A stretch of 27,178 nt of DNA. Source: Didymodactylos carnosus. Taxonomy: Eukaryota; Rotifera; Eurotatoria; Philodinida; Philodinidae. The notes under the pieces were generated by a model that was given only the letters and a program-made list of their open reading frames with translations, ran no database searches and was not told the origin of the DNA. Positions 1 to 8,445 of this stretch are shown here, piece by piece (the first letter of the stretch is position 1; each line of letters begins with the position of its first letter). Where the stretch lies: NCBI GenBank assembly GCA_905250885.1, contig CAJNOQ010001970.1:1-27178 (forward strand), in the 5' to 3' direction. Position numbers and translations under genes: made by a program.

Positions 1-1191
1 AAATTTTAATGAAAAGAAGAGGGTAACTTGTTCTTTGCCGTTTTTACCACACCATTATCATAAAAAGTGCATTCCTAACTTAGAATATAGTTTGAAGTAT
101 GCACAACTTCATTAGCGGTAGAGGTTTGGGTTTCTTTTCAAGGTACCGAAATTTTACCTGTATCTTTTAGTATTTTGACTAGAATTTCTACTGTTTTAGG
201 GTAAAATTCCCGTGAATAGAGACTAGAGCTCATATTTTAATGATTGAAATTCTTGTAGTGTTCTAAATTTTAATGATAACAACGGTTGCTGTTTAGAAAA
301 ATTCTCGTATAGTAGCAAAATTCTGAACGGGAAAAGTAGGATTCACTAATATTCTTGTGACCGAAAATTCGTAGAGAGCGGACGTGAAAAACAGCTTCAA
401 TAAATGATAGGCAAACGTATAAAATAAATATATTATTATGATGATAACGAAATGTATCCACGTAGTATATACATAAGTCAAAAGAAAAAGGTAACGGTGT
501 AATTACAACAGGTTTGTGAATAAAAGAAAAGAAAAAGAGAATATAAATCATGCAGCTAAACTCAACGTATTCATAAATTTTGGAGTAATTCTGTGTTACT
601 AGTATTATGCGTTCTGACACTCTCCTTTTCACTTTTTTCGAAAAACCATTAGATGAAGTGAGGAATTGTTATTCATAACGAGAAAATGCCTAGAAATTAA
701 AACTAGAAAATATTCTAGGCTAATCAAATTTTCTATTTAATCCAATTCGTTCATTAGCTTATATAATTTACTCCGCATTATACATCAGGATCAAATATTA
801 GTTTAATATTCGTACGAATATTTTAGGTATAAGAACGTTTTAATGTAGATTTTTTTTCATCTAGGCTCTTGGATTCTTGCTGTGTAGGGAACGACACAAA
901 ACTTTACCTACATACGGCCATAGATTTTATCGTTTAACCGTTAATTTTATTTTAGGAACGATGCCAAATGTAAAAGAAAGAGTGGAACTTTGAAAACTTC
1001 CTTTAATATGTCGTTTTTTCTGCGGTATTGTAAACTCAATTAAATTTGAGAAACAATTTTCAGCTCCCTCTCAGTACAATGAGCTTTTTGATTACTATCA
1101 ACAGTTCCAGATAAGAAGAAAAACGCTAAAATGAGGCAGTAAAACAGCGAGTTTATGTCTACAGTTTCACATAGACCGGTGCTCATCTTGA
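1..1191. other. AT-rich stretch without a recognised gene
   Basis: Open frames on the minus strand around 270-632 are made of T/A-rich codons (runs of F, I, Y, H) and match no family I know. I see no plausible exon with conserved protein sequence, no tRNA-like fold and no long repeat. It lies downstream (3') of the small minus-strand gene at 1227-1475. Confidence 0.6.
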
Positions 1192-1197
1192 TTTATT
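1192..1197 (-). terminator. poly(A) signal of the attacin-like gene
   Basis: The plus strand reads TTTATT, which is AATAAA on the minus strand, about 30 nt past the TAA stop at 1227. This is a normal spacing for a eukaryotic polyadenylation signal. In so AT-rich a sequence the hexamer alone is weak evidence; its position after a plausible gene with a TATA box is what supports it. Confidence 0.5.
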
Positions 1198-1226
1198 TTT
1201 AAATAACTATAATTAAATCAAACAAG

Positions 1227-1475
1227 TTAAAACTGTTTTCTAATACCAACATTGAAACCACCGTCTGCCACTTGATGTTTATTGTTACTTAAATCGTGTG
1301 TCTGATTTGAATACACATTCCCATAGACACTTGTTGATGGTGTCAGCTGTTTTTTAATACCCAATCCTAGTTGAGACTGCATCTGGATATCACCAGGATT
1401 TCCACCACCTTGTGCAGCAAAATGTGGCTGCATTGTAAAACCATTTCCCAAATCAAAACTTCCTGGTGCACTCAT
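1227..1475 (-). CDS. small glycine-rich, attacin/diptericin-like protein
   Basis: An 82-residue uninterrupted frame starts at ATG 1475 and ends in TAA at 1227. The frame stays open upstream to about 1530 but has no earlier ATG. The protein is rich in Gly, Gln and Asn with an alternating polar/hydrophobic pattern. It has a GGGNPGD turn near residues 23-29, a GLGIKKQL strand, an AYG-like segment (VYGNVYS) and the C-terminus GGFNVGIRKQF. That resembles the C-terminal beta-rich repeat of insect attacins and diptericins, which end in glycine-rich aromatic strands. No signal peptide is visible, unlike secreted antimicrobial peptides, so either an upstream exon is missed or the protein is intracellular. 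A TATA-like box and an AATAAA bracket the frame, and its codon composition is far less A/T-driven than the surroundings. I am fairly sure it is a gene; the family call is tentative. Confidence 0.5.
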   Translation of the reverse strand: MSAPGSFDLGNGFTMQPHFAAQGGGNPGDIQMQSQLGLGIKKQLTPSTSVYGNVYSNQTHDLSNNKHQVADGGFNVGIRKQF

Positions 1476-1573
1476 TTGAGATGTCAGATTGGTTATTGAC
1501 AATAATGGTTCAATAAATTTAATAATAGTTCAATGTCTGTTCACTTTAAATGGCTATAATGGGCTCGTATTCT

Positions 1574-1583
1574 CTTTTATATA
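1574..1583 (-). promoter_or_regulatory. TATA-like box for the attacin-like gene
   Basis: On the minus strand the sequence is TATATAAAAG, about 100 nt before the ATG at 1475. Transcription would start near 1550 and leave a 5' UTR of about 75 nt. The match is strong but the region is AT-rich, so chance occurrence is possible. Confidence 0.4.
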
Positions 1584-1599
1584 TCTCCTTCATTTCCTC

Positions 1600-2029
1600 T
1601 GGGGAATAAACCTAACAAAGTTTTTTACTAAAAGATAAATATTGATTAATCATCTTCTCTGGTTCTTTCCAATGTTAAAGAGAACAGTCCCAAGTAAACA
1701 CAAGAAGTTATCGGATATTCTCAGTCACTTATAAACACAAATATAACGTACCAAGTTTTCTTCAACAATCAGATCAATATTTACAATAAGAATGAGTCAG
1801 CAATAGCTTCCACCCCGACAATATGTACTCTTCTCATAACATTTATATTTGCAATGCGATTTAATACTGAATTAGACATCATGGATGAAGTGTGGCCTAG
1901 ATGAGAACAGTAGATCATCTCTTCACCTGATAGACAGTTATGGACGGATTCTGTATCTGATATCAGCTTCAAATTTTTTGAGAAATTCTATCTGAAGAAC
2001 CAAAAATGGCATTTACTCAAAATATTTGA
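1600..2029. other. intergenic, no recognised gene
   Basis: A minus-strand frame at 1781-1972 has no ATG at its 5' end and matches no family I know. The rest is AT-rich. The stretch separates the promoter of the attacin-like gene from the reverse transcriptase relic. Confidence 0.5.
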
Positions 2030-2575
2030 CCCTTCAAAATCACAATCCTTCAATTGATGTGCGTTTTAAACAGTCAGTTTAAAGTTAAAGGAGTTATAGT
2101 CAAAATATCAGAGGAGAGTACTTTTCGCAAATCGACGATGATACTCATTTTGTAAATTATATAACTCAGCCAAAATAAGTCAGAAGAAAAAAAATGTTTT
2201 CGTAACCCCAGTTTTGATAGCAGAATCCGAATTTGAGATAAAAAGTATATGTCAGTTTTTTACTCGTGACTCAATTTCTTGATGGACTGACGAATCGTCT
2301 CTTCAAACATCTGAAAATGGTCTTCGTTTATTTTTCTCGAATTTGAATGTAAACTTTAAATTTGTCATTTTACTATTTAAAACTTGAACTCATTCTTTTA
2401 TTTGATCTTCAGCTAACTCTGAAATGAGGAGTCCATCATCAACATATCGTCCAAAATAGACAATTGGAAAGCGTGCCTTGTCCCAATACTTTTCTATGAA
2501 ATCGCTAAGTATAGTATTTGCTAATAGTGTGGAAGAGAACTTTTGTTAATAAAAATGTTCCCTAAATTGAAAATA
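2030..2575 (-). pseudogene. broken reverse transcriptase of a Penelope-like element
   Basis: Read on the minus strand, roughly 2520 down to 2270 encodes a recognisable RT core. It contains an ILSDFIEKYW segment, then FGRYVDDGLLIS with the catalytic YVDD at 2435-2446, then a QVLNSKMTNLKFTF stretch and a degenerate RPFSDV where Penelope-like elements carry LPFLDV. The order and spacing of RYVDD, N-K-FT and the L/R-PF-DV box are typical of Penelope-like RTs rather than LTR or LINE enzymes. The frame has in-frame stops after QIKE and after the DV box. Upstream it fails near 2525-2570, so the copy is dead. Sequence from about 2260 down to 2030 may be a further degraded part, but the match there is weak. 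No GIY-YIG endonuclease or terminal repeats were identified. Confidence 0.7.
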
Positions 2576-2586
2576 AACATCATCTG

Positions 2587-2901
2587 CATATCACCGGATC
2601 GAAAAATTTTAAAAGCTTGTTCAGTCAAAACCGACTGCAATTTCAACTTTTCCATGGTCGATTATATTGTACGCGATAACTTTTGGATTGTATTACTTTA
2701 GAAATAATTTTCGACATCGTTTTGCCTTTGATTGCATACAGTAATTTTTTGAAAAATTTTTGAACAAGATCATGAGAAATATTTTTCTAAAGTATCACGA
2801 TCAAGAAGTTATCGTGTACAAGATAATCGACTATGTAGAAGATGAGTCTGCAATCGATTTTGACCAAACAAGCTTTTAAAATTTGTCTATCCCGTGATAT
2901 G
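2587..2901. repeat. imperfect foldback (inverted repeat), ~125-bp arms
   Basis: The arm at 2587-2711 and the reverse complement of 2774-2901 align along their length. Shared blocks include CATATCAC, AATTTTAAAAGCTTGTT, GTCAAAA, GTCGATTAT, TTGTAC, CGATAACTT and ATACTTTAGAAA. The loop is about 60 nt. Divergence is scattered substitutions and small indels, consistent with an old palindromic element. It abuts the RT relic, so it could be part of the same insertion or an independent foldback element. Confidence 0.75.
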
Positions 2902-3196
2902 TTTTCTGTCTCAATGCTTAATTATATGTGAAACATTAACTGTTCTAAAATGTTCACTTCCGGTTAAGTGAATAATGTGCACGAAATGAATTTCGTGAGC
3001 TAAATATCCTTTTGTAACTTCAATACTAATTATGCGTGAAAATATCTCATGAATATTGGACTTAGAACGTCACGCATGTTTAGTACGCTTTCTCCATAGT
3101 GTAAAAATATTATCAAAAGATTTTGATCCAATCTTCTCCTGATTTCAGAAAAAGATGCAACTATGCTATAAAAGTTCCTTACTCAAGTTCTTTAGT
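2902..3196. other. no clear gene; possible decayed downstream exon of the kinase-like fragment
   Basis: On the minus strand, about 3165 down to 3035 is open and could encode a stretch including RRLDQNLL and MRDVLSPIFMRYF. It sits where a second exon of the DIPK2-like gene would be expected. I could not find splice sites whose phase agrees with the fragment at 3230-3502, so I do not call it an exon. Confidence 0.3.
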
Positions 3197-3502
3197 TCAA
3201 AAAATAGCAACATTTTTCAGAAATCTTACTGAGTTAAGGTTAATGATCCTTCCATCTAGATGTGTTATCGTTATAGACGGATACTTCTTACCAGTCAAAT
3301 ATGTATGTGGTTTCTTAAAATCTTCACATAAATTAATTCCAAAACACATGGGACATTTATCGAACTCGGTGAATGTTGAACTTGATAAATCGTATACGGT
3401 CAATAGATGCAAACACATCAAAAAATAAATTATAATGATTGAAAACAAGCAACATGTTATCAATCGACGATAAATATTTCGACAGCGACATGGAAATGCC
3501 AT
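3197..3502 (-). CDS. partial DIPK2-like (divergent secretory kinase) first exon, probably a fragment
   Basis: ATG at 3502 opens 101 codons. Residues 1-13 are basic and Cys-containing, followed by a hydrophobic run (about 14-36, LITCCLFSIIIIYFLMCLHL) that would be a signal anchor. Then comes FDKCPMCFGINLC near residues 48-60, followed by GRIINLNSVRFLKNV. A CPxCFGxxxC box after a single N-terminal anchor is what I recall from the DIPK2/FAM69-related proteins of the Golgi and secretory pathway, and the NVKNV-like segment after it also fits. A GTAAGA donor could end the exon at 3230 in phase 0. Alternatively the frame runs to the stop at 3197, since the residues past 3230 still look homologous. 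No kinase core exons are recognisable downstream, where a foldback and an RT relic lie. The piece is therefore probably a truncated copy. The plus-strand frame over the same bases is its shadow. Confidence 0.45.
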   Translation of the reverse strand: MAFPCRCRNIYRRLITCCLFSIIIIYFLMCLHLLTVYDLSSSTFTEFDKCPMCFGINLCEDFKKPHTYLTGKKYPSITITHLDGRIINLNSVRFLKNVAIF

Positions 3503-3973
3503 TTGTCAAAGCCTTAAATTCATTTAATCTGACTTATAGTAATACATCATCATTTCGACTTAGTATGATCATGTGACAGAACAGATGGTACTATCAAGAT
3601 ATCAGTATAACGTTTTATCCAAAATAACTCATTGTTTTTGCGCAAGACTTTCAAATTTTGACTTCAAGGAACATATTTTTTTTAATATTAAATGTATAGT
3701 AAGGTACATTTTTCATCGAAAGAAACCAGTTTATGAGTGAAAAAATCTTTTTAAGTGCACACTGTAGTTTTTTCAAGTTGCAGAGACATCTATATTGAAT
3801 TTCACGCATATTGAGAGGAGGAAAACGAAATTTCTAAATGAATGTGACATGATTCATTACGCGCATGAATAAACATGAAATTGTATTTATAAGCGAATAA
3901 TAAAGTAACGAACAGAAACGTTTTTCGATAGTCATAAAAAAATGAAGTGTGATTTTTGTGAGAAATAAAGCTC
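3503..3973. other. intergenic region between divergent kinase fragment and syntaxin copy 1
   Basis: AT-rich, with no conserved reading frame. It would contain the promoters for the minus-strand fragment and for syntaxin copy 1. I see no TATA box that stands out from the background. Confidence 0.5.
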
Positions 3974-3997
3974 ATTATTTCAGCATCTATGAGTTGA
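3974..3997 (+). promoter_or_regulatory. 5' UTR splice acceptor and two-codon uORF of syntaxin copy 1
   Basis: The sequence CATTATTTCAG ends at 3983, 75 nt before the start codon at 4059. It is followed at 3989 by ATG AGT TGA. An acceptor without an obvious nearby donor could close a 5' UTR intron or receive a trans-spliced leader. Spliced-leader trans-splicing is known in bdelloid rotifers, but its use here is inference. The minimal uORF would reduce initiation at the main ATG. Confidence 0.4.
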
Positions 3998-4058
3998 TAT
4001 TAGCATCTTAATAAGTTGAAACTGAGAAAAGTGTGTGTGAGAACAAAAGTTTTATTCG

Positions 4059-6741
4059 ATGCCAAAAGATCTTTTGCCGACCTTGAAAGCAACAGTAAGT
4101 TTTGTTATTCTATTATCCAACCATGAGTATCATCTTTTTAGAGACAAATTTGTTGTCTACCTTATGCTAGTCAAGCATAACACATAATAATTTCTATTTG
4201 TCTCTTACTGCTATTAGGTCACTTACCGGTGATTTAAATACATTCTGTTGTATTGTATATTGTTTTTCATCTTTAATCATGTAATTTTAGAAACAAGATG
4301 GCACCATCCGAGAACATATCGTTTATAGAAAACTTACATCTGAAGTAATAAAGCCCTTTTTACTTTTTGCATTCTAATAAACTGTCATAAATCGTGTTGA
4401 TTCATCTTGTAACTTTCTATATAAATGATTTTCGAATTATTAGATTTTTCTCACGCTTTTTTTATTTGCACTGAATTATTCTTTTGTCATGATTTCTTCA
4501 AAATCATTCGCATCCACTCATATTACCCTACAAAAAAATATTTTATCGGCGCTGCTTGTGCACGGGTGCGCACTGGTGCCGAATAATTTTTTTTCTGGGC
4601 ACCGATAGGCATCGGTGCCAAAAAGAATGTAAAAATCTCGCACCAGTGCTCAAGTTTTGCTTTCAATCACTATTTTGTTTTGTCGATTTCTGTCTATATT
4701 AACACCACAGTATACTTTTAATATTTCGAATGTCTTTCTGACTTCATCTTTTCCTTCTCATAAGAGAAGTGCCGAGGCAATGCCGCATGGTTTTGGCATG
4801 TCAATGTGGTACTGATCAGTGCTGCATTCTAATACAAAATTCAGCATAAATAACTATAATAAAAAGCTAATTAAACTGATTAAATAACTTTCAGTGCGTC
4901 ACCCCTGCGGCACTTTTTGGGCAGAAATATATCGGCACTGGTGCGCACGGGTGGCAATCGACACTGGTTCGGCACTTGCTGGGCATGAGTGCGCACCGGT
5001 GCCAGCCAGTGACCGATGGCATGGCATGCGCACTGACAGTGCCGCACTGGAATTTTTTTTATAGAATAACCCCTCATTTGATCGATGTCTAATGATCTAT
5101 ATTTCTATCTGTTCTTTATTTAGACACAAAGTGCTGATGAGGGTGATACAGAAGCCACAAATCAAGTTCTTCTTAATATGGAAGACTCTAGTCGCGTTAT
5201 ATGCGAATTTTTTGCTCAGGTTAGTTTACACTTTACGCTTTTAAAGCAATAAGCATATAAATATCTATGTAATGTACGTACTTTAAAGGCAGTCAGGAGC
5301 TTTGCTGAATTTTGCAAAGTGAATTTGCAGAGTTTGTTTCGACCTGTACCTCCTTTTATAATCCTAAAAAGTAAATATTCGAGAGTGGAGAGTCGTCGCA
5401 GCATTTTGCTTTTGTTACGAAAAACTAATGTTTGAATGATTGATGATAACTGTAGTGCATCTGTTAATCTTTCGTTCTCAGATTGATTCTATACGAACAA
5501 ATATTGATATAATTAATAAGAATATCGAAGAAGTGAAAAAACTACAAAATAAAATAGTAATCGACCAAGAAGATGAAAGTACGTCGATGTTCGTAAGTTA
5601 TTCTTGATAAAAACCGATAAGATTTGCTTTTGTTTTTCACATTTTCAGAAACGAAACACGAATTAGACGAAAAAATGGCTGAAATCAAAAAAGTTTCAGA
5701 AGAAGTACGAATTAGACTGAAAAGTATGATTTCCATCCCAAAGTATTAATGTATCCTCTATAGTTTATCTTTTAAATCCAGAAATGGAACGAATTCAAAA
5801 ATCTCAGGCTCCCACTTCAAAGTCAAATGCTCAGTCAAGAATCGAAGAGACACAAGTACAAATAATTCGCTAATATTGAAAATGTTTTATGCATATTTAT
5901 AGAATCTTTCGTAATGTCTGTTTAGTTATTTGTCACACAACAACAATTTTGTAATGCAATAAAAGAATATAACTCAATTCAAGTACATTATCGTGATCGA
6001 TGTAAAAGTCGATTGATTCGTCAACTGCAAATGGGTAAGTAGAACTAATAGTTCCAGTTCATAAATCTAGCGAATAAAAGAGAAGGATAAAAGTATTTCA
6101 TACAGTTTGTATCTATCTTTTAAGCTGGTCGACAAAAGAGCGAAATTGAACTCGAAAAAATGCTGGAAAATGAAAATTTGGCCATGTTTTCAGGCGTAAA
6201 AATTACGCTATTTTTTTTCTTTTTCAATGTTCGTTTCAATATCTCTATTAATTGATTATAGATTATGGTTGAAACACAAGAAGCCAAACAAAATCTTGCA
6301 GATATCGAGGCACGTCATCGCGAACTTCTTAAATTAGAAAATAGTATTAAAGAATTAACCGAAATGTTTCGTGATATGGCTTTAATTGTTAATACTCAGG
6401 TAGATAGTATAAAAAAAGTTTACACTTTGAGATTTTATTTTGTCATTTTAATAGGGTGAAATGATCGATAGTATTGAATATAATATTCGTAAAGCCACCG
6501 ATTGGGTTGAAATAGGAAAAGACAATGTTGTTGTATTAAATAGTGAGGTCAAAAAGAGAAGAAGGGTAAATTATATTAAATTTTGATGCAATCCTTGAAT
6601 TTTAGAGATATAAGTAAAATCAATTAACCGTAGATATTTTATTTTATTTTATAGAGACTCATATTTGTCATTTTTATTGTTATCGTAATTGTTCTAACAC
6701 TTATAACTGTATTGGGATTTGTATTTGGCTCAAGACGGTAG
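4059..6741 (+). CDS. syntaxin-1-like Qa-SNARE, copy 1
   Basis: Ten exons give 297 residues: 4059-4094, 5124-5219, 5482-5578, 5649-5723, 5782-5855, 5926-6034, 6125-6195, 6262-6399, 6455-6565, 6655-6741. All junctions are GT-AG and phases agree. Syntaxins of this class are plasma-membrane Qa-SNAREs that zipper with SNAP-25 and synaptobrevin to drive exocytosis. Residues 1-12 form the N-peptide (MPKDLLPTL; the usual DR is DL). The Habc bundle covers about 35-160. The SNARE helix includes [20 protein letters not shown] and the zero-layer Gln before GEMIDSIEYN. A 20-residue anchor ends FGSRR. After the zero layer the helix is unusually diverged: the DTKKAVKYQSKARR-type segment is replaced by KDNVVVLNSEVKKRRR. 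Each exon slot is single. Intron 1 is 1 kb and holds a MITE; all others are under 300 nt. It is a paralogue of the gene at 15086-23207. Confidence 0.93.
4522..5069. mobile_element. hAT-like MITE inside intron 1 of syntaxin copy 1
   Basis: Imperfect terminal inverted repeats of the form RTTAYYCTAYAAAAAAA lie at both ends. They are flanked by 8-bp direct repeats CCACTCAT (4514-4521) and CCCCTCAT (5070-5077), one mismatch. Inside are clusters of short GC-rich blocks such as GCACTGGTGCGCAC, GGCACCGATAGGCAT and GCGCACCGGTGCC, on both strands near both ends. Subterminal short repeats, 8-bp duplications and no coding capacity fit a non-autonomous hAT element. These GC-rich blocks stand out sharply from the AT-rich host DNA. 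A minus-strand frame at 4880-5077 is made of this repeat and is not a gene. Confidence 0.7.
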
Positions 6742-6929
6742 CCGTCCATCGTATATTCATGCAATATCAATCTAACTATTCTCAAAGTTTACATTCGTAT
6801 TTATATAATCTCTGTTATCATAGTGCTTGCTTCTTCTTTTTTGCTGTCATCAATTATTTTTATAGATTCATTTTGTATTACAAACGAATACCAATATTGT
6901 TTGTTGTAATATATAATAATTCACCAAAG

Positions 6930-7587
6930 ATAATAACAATCGTATGAACACAACAATCATTTTTATTGATTCAGTCCCGATTCGTCGACACTCACTCTCA
7001 CACCGCCCCTCCCGCCTTTGAAATTCTTTGATGTATATTCTTTGAAGTGTCCGATTTGTCGACGAATCGGGACGATACCTTTTTATTTAAAAAAATCAAA
7101 ACTTTCGATTACGATCTGTAATCATCATTAGCTATAGTTTACAATAAAAACACACACAACCATATCTATATTCAGTTGTTCTTTCTCATTCTAATTATTT
7201 TGCTTTTCGCTTTTCACTATTCACTCACTTTTCCGTTCTCTTTCTTTTTGTTCTTATAAACAAATGTTAAACACTGCAAGGGGGAGAAACAAAAGAATAT
7301 CAGAATTTCTTTATTGCATGTGATTGAATATAGTCTATTTGTTTATAAGAACAAAAAGAAAGAGAACGAAAAGTGAGTGAATAGTGAAAAGCGAAAAGCA
7401 AAATAATTAGAATGAGAAACAACAACTGAATGTTCTTTCTCAACATATATAGTTCACATACTGACTATGTGTTTTTTATTATAAACTATAGCTGATGATG
7501 ATTACAGATCGTAATCGAAAGTTTCGGTTTTTTTAAATAAAAATGATTGTCAATGATTGTTGTGTACATACCATTGTTATTATCATT
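6930..7587. repeat. long foldback element (arms >200 bp) downstream of syntaxin copy 1
   Basis: The left arm (about 6930-7263, interrupted by an insertion at 6968-7080) pairs with the reverse complement of about 7338-7587. Matching blocks include GATAATAACAAT, ACACAACAATCAT, TTTCGATTACGATCTGTAAT, GCTTTTCGCTTTTCACTATT and TTCTTATAAACAAAT. The loop is about 75 nt and contains AAGGGGGAG. The right arm carries about 35 extra nt near 7431-7467. It begins some 190 nt past the syntaxin stop, so read-through transcripts would fold into a long hairpin. I see no coding capacity. Confidence 0.85.
6968..7080. mobile_element. nested ~113-bp MITE in the foldback arm
   Basis: The sequence has terminal inverted repeats sharing GTCCCGATTCGTCGACA and is flanked on both sides by TTTTATT (6961-6967 and 7081-7087). 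The opposite foldback arm lacks it, so it is a later insertion. The core is pyrimidine-rich (CACCGCCCCTCCCGCC) and non-coding. The superfamily is uncertain; a 7-8-bp target duplication would suit hAT or a related group. Confidence 0.75.
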
Positions 7588-8420
7588 ACAAAGGAAGCAA
7601 AAACGATATTTTTCTTTATCACTCAGGTTCTATAAGCGATTTCTTTTTCTGCTGTTCTAGAATTATCTGTCTTGCTAATTTTTACAAATTAAATCTGTTT
7701 TATTATATTTTTATGTTTTTGTTGAGTTTTGAGTGTTAAATTAATCATTCCGCAATCGTGAGTAACATTGATATATAAAACACATTCCATGTGTTGTGAA
7801 TCATACGATTTTCTTTTCTCCATTTTTACTAATTATATTTTATGAAGACTCCTTTGTTTTTTACTTTTAACAAACGATTACATTTTGTTATTTTGTGTAC
7901 ACAAATTTTATTTTTTCTCATTGTTTTCGTTGTTCTTCTATTTTCTTCCAAAAAGAACCTTACGTAGTAGCCCAGTTAGTACGTAACATTTTTAGTATAA
8001 ACCAACCAATTTCAAAAACAGAAAAAACAATAAAAAATACATAGAAAAACTACTAATTGAATCTATATTTTCTATAGAAGTGAATGGACACGTGTAAAGA
8101 AAAATTATTCATTTAAAAACGATTGATTGCTGATGAATGTCTATTAGGGTAAAATGACTAATTTTTTCGTTATAGTTAGGCATTTGATATCGTGATGGAG
8201 TAAAAGAGAATGTAATTTTATTAGAAAAATACATTTGTATAAAAAAAAATCAAAAAAAAACAGAGAGTAATGGCGTAAAATCACAAATATGTATCATATA
8301 ATAATTTAATGGAAAACATCGTCGATAAAAATCATTGTTAGACACTTAAAAAGTTGATGACACGTATTATTGCACAATGGTTATGTTTAATTTAAAAAGA
8401 GAAAGTTTTGTCAGTTTTAA
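7588..8420. other. convergent intergenic region, no gene seen
   Basis: AT-rich sequence between the 3' ends of syntaxin copy 1 (+) and the thiolase (-). The plus frame 7557-7739 is T-driven low complexity. I looked here on the minus strand for an SCP2 domain following the thiolase and found none. Confidence 0.6.
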
Positions 8421-8445
8421 TTAGAGCTTTGAGCTAACATGAGGT
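8421..8445 (-). other. 25-nt terminal exon encoding the SKL peroxisomal signal
   Basis: Following TTTTTAG on the minus strand, the exon completes a Lys codon and encodes PHVSSKL then TAA. The preceding exon ends AAC AA at the donor GTAAGT. If that intron is kept, translation reads AAC AAG TAA and stops as NDNK, without the peroxisomal signal. Exact phase agreement and a perfect SKL ending make the exon convincing despite its size. Confidence 0.85.

Noticed and set aside
1781-1972. 63-codon minus frame as a gene
   Set aside because: It starts at TTG, not ATG, and I recognise no homology; an exon cannot be excluded but is unsupported.
3123-3428. 101-codon plus-strand frame as a gene
   Set aside because: It is antisense to the DIPK2-like exon, whose Cys box and signal anchor are far more convincing.
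4880-5077. His/Cys-rich minus frame as a small protein
   Set aside because: It is composed of the GC-rich subterminal repeats of the MITE.
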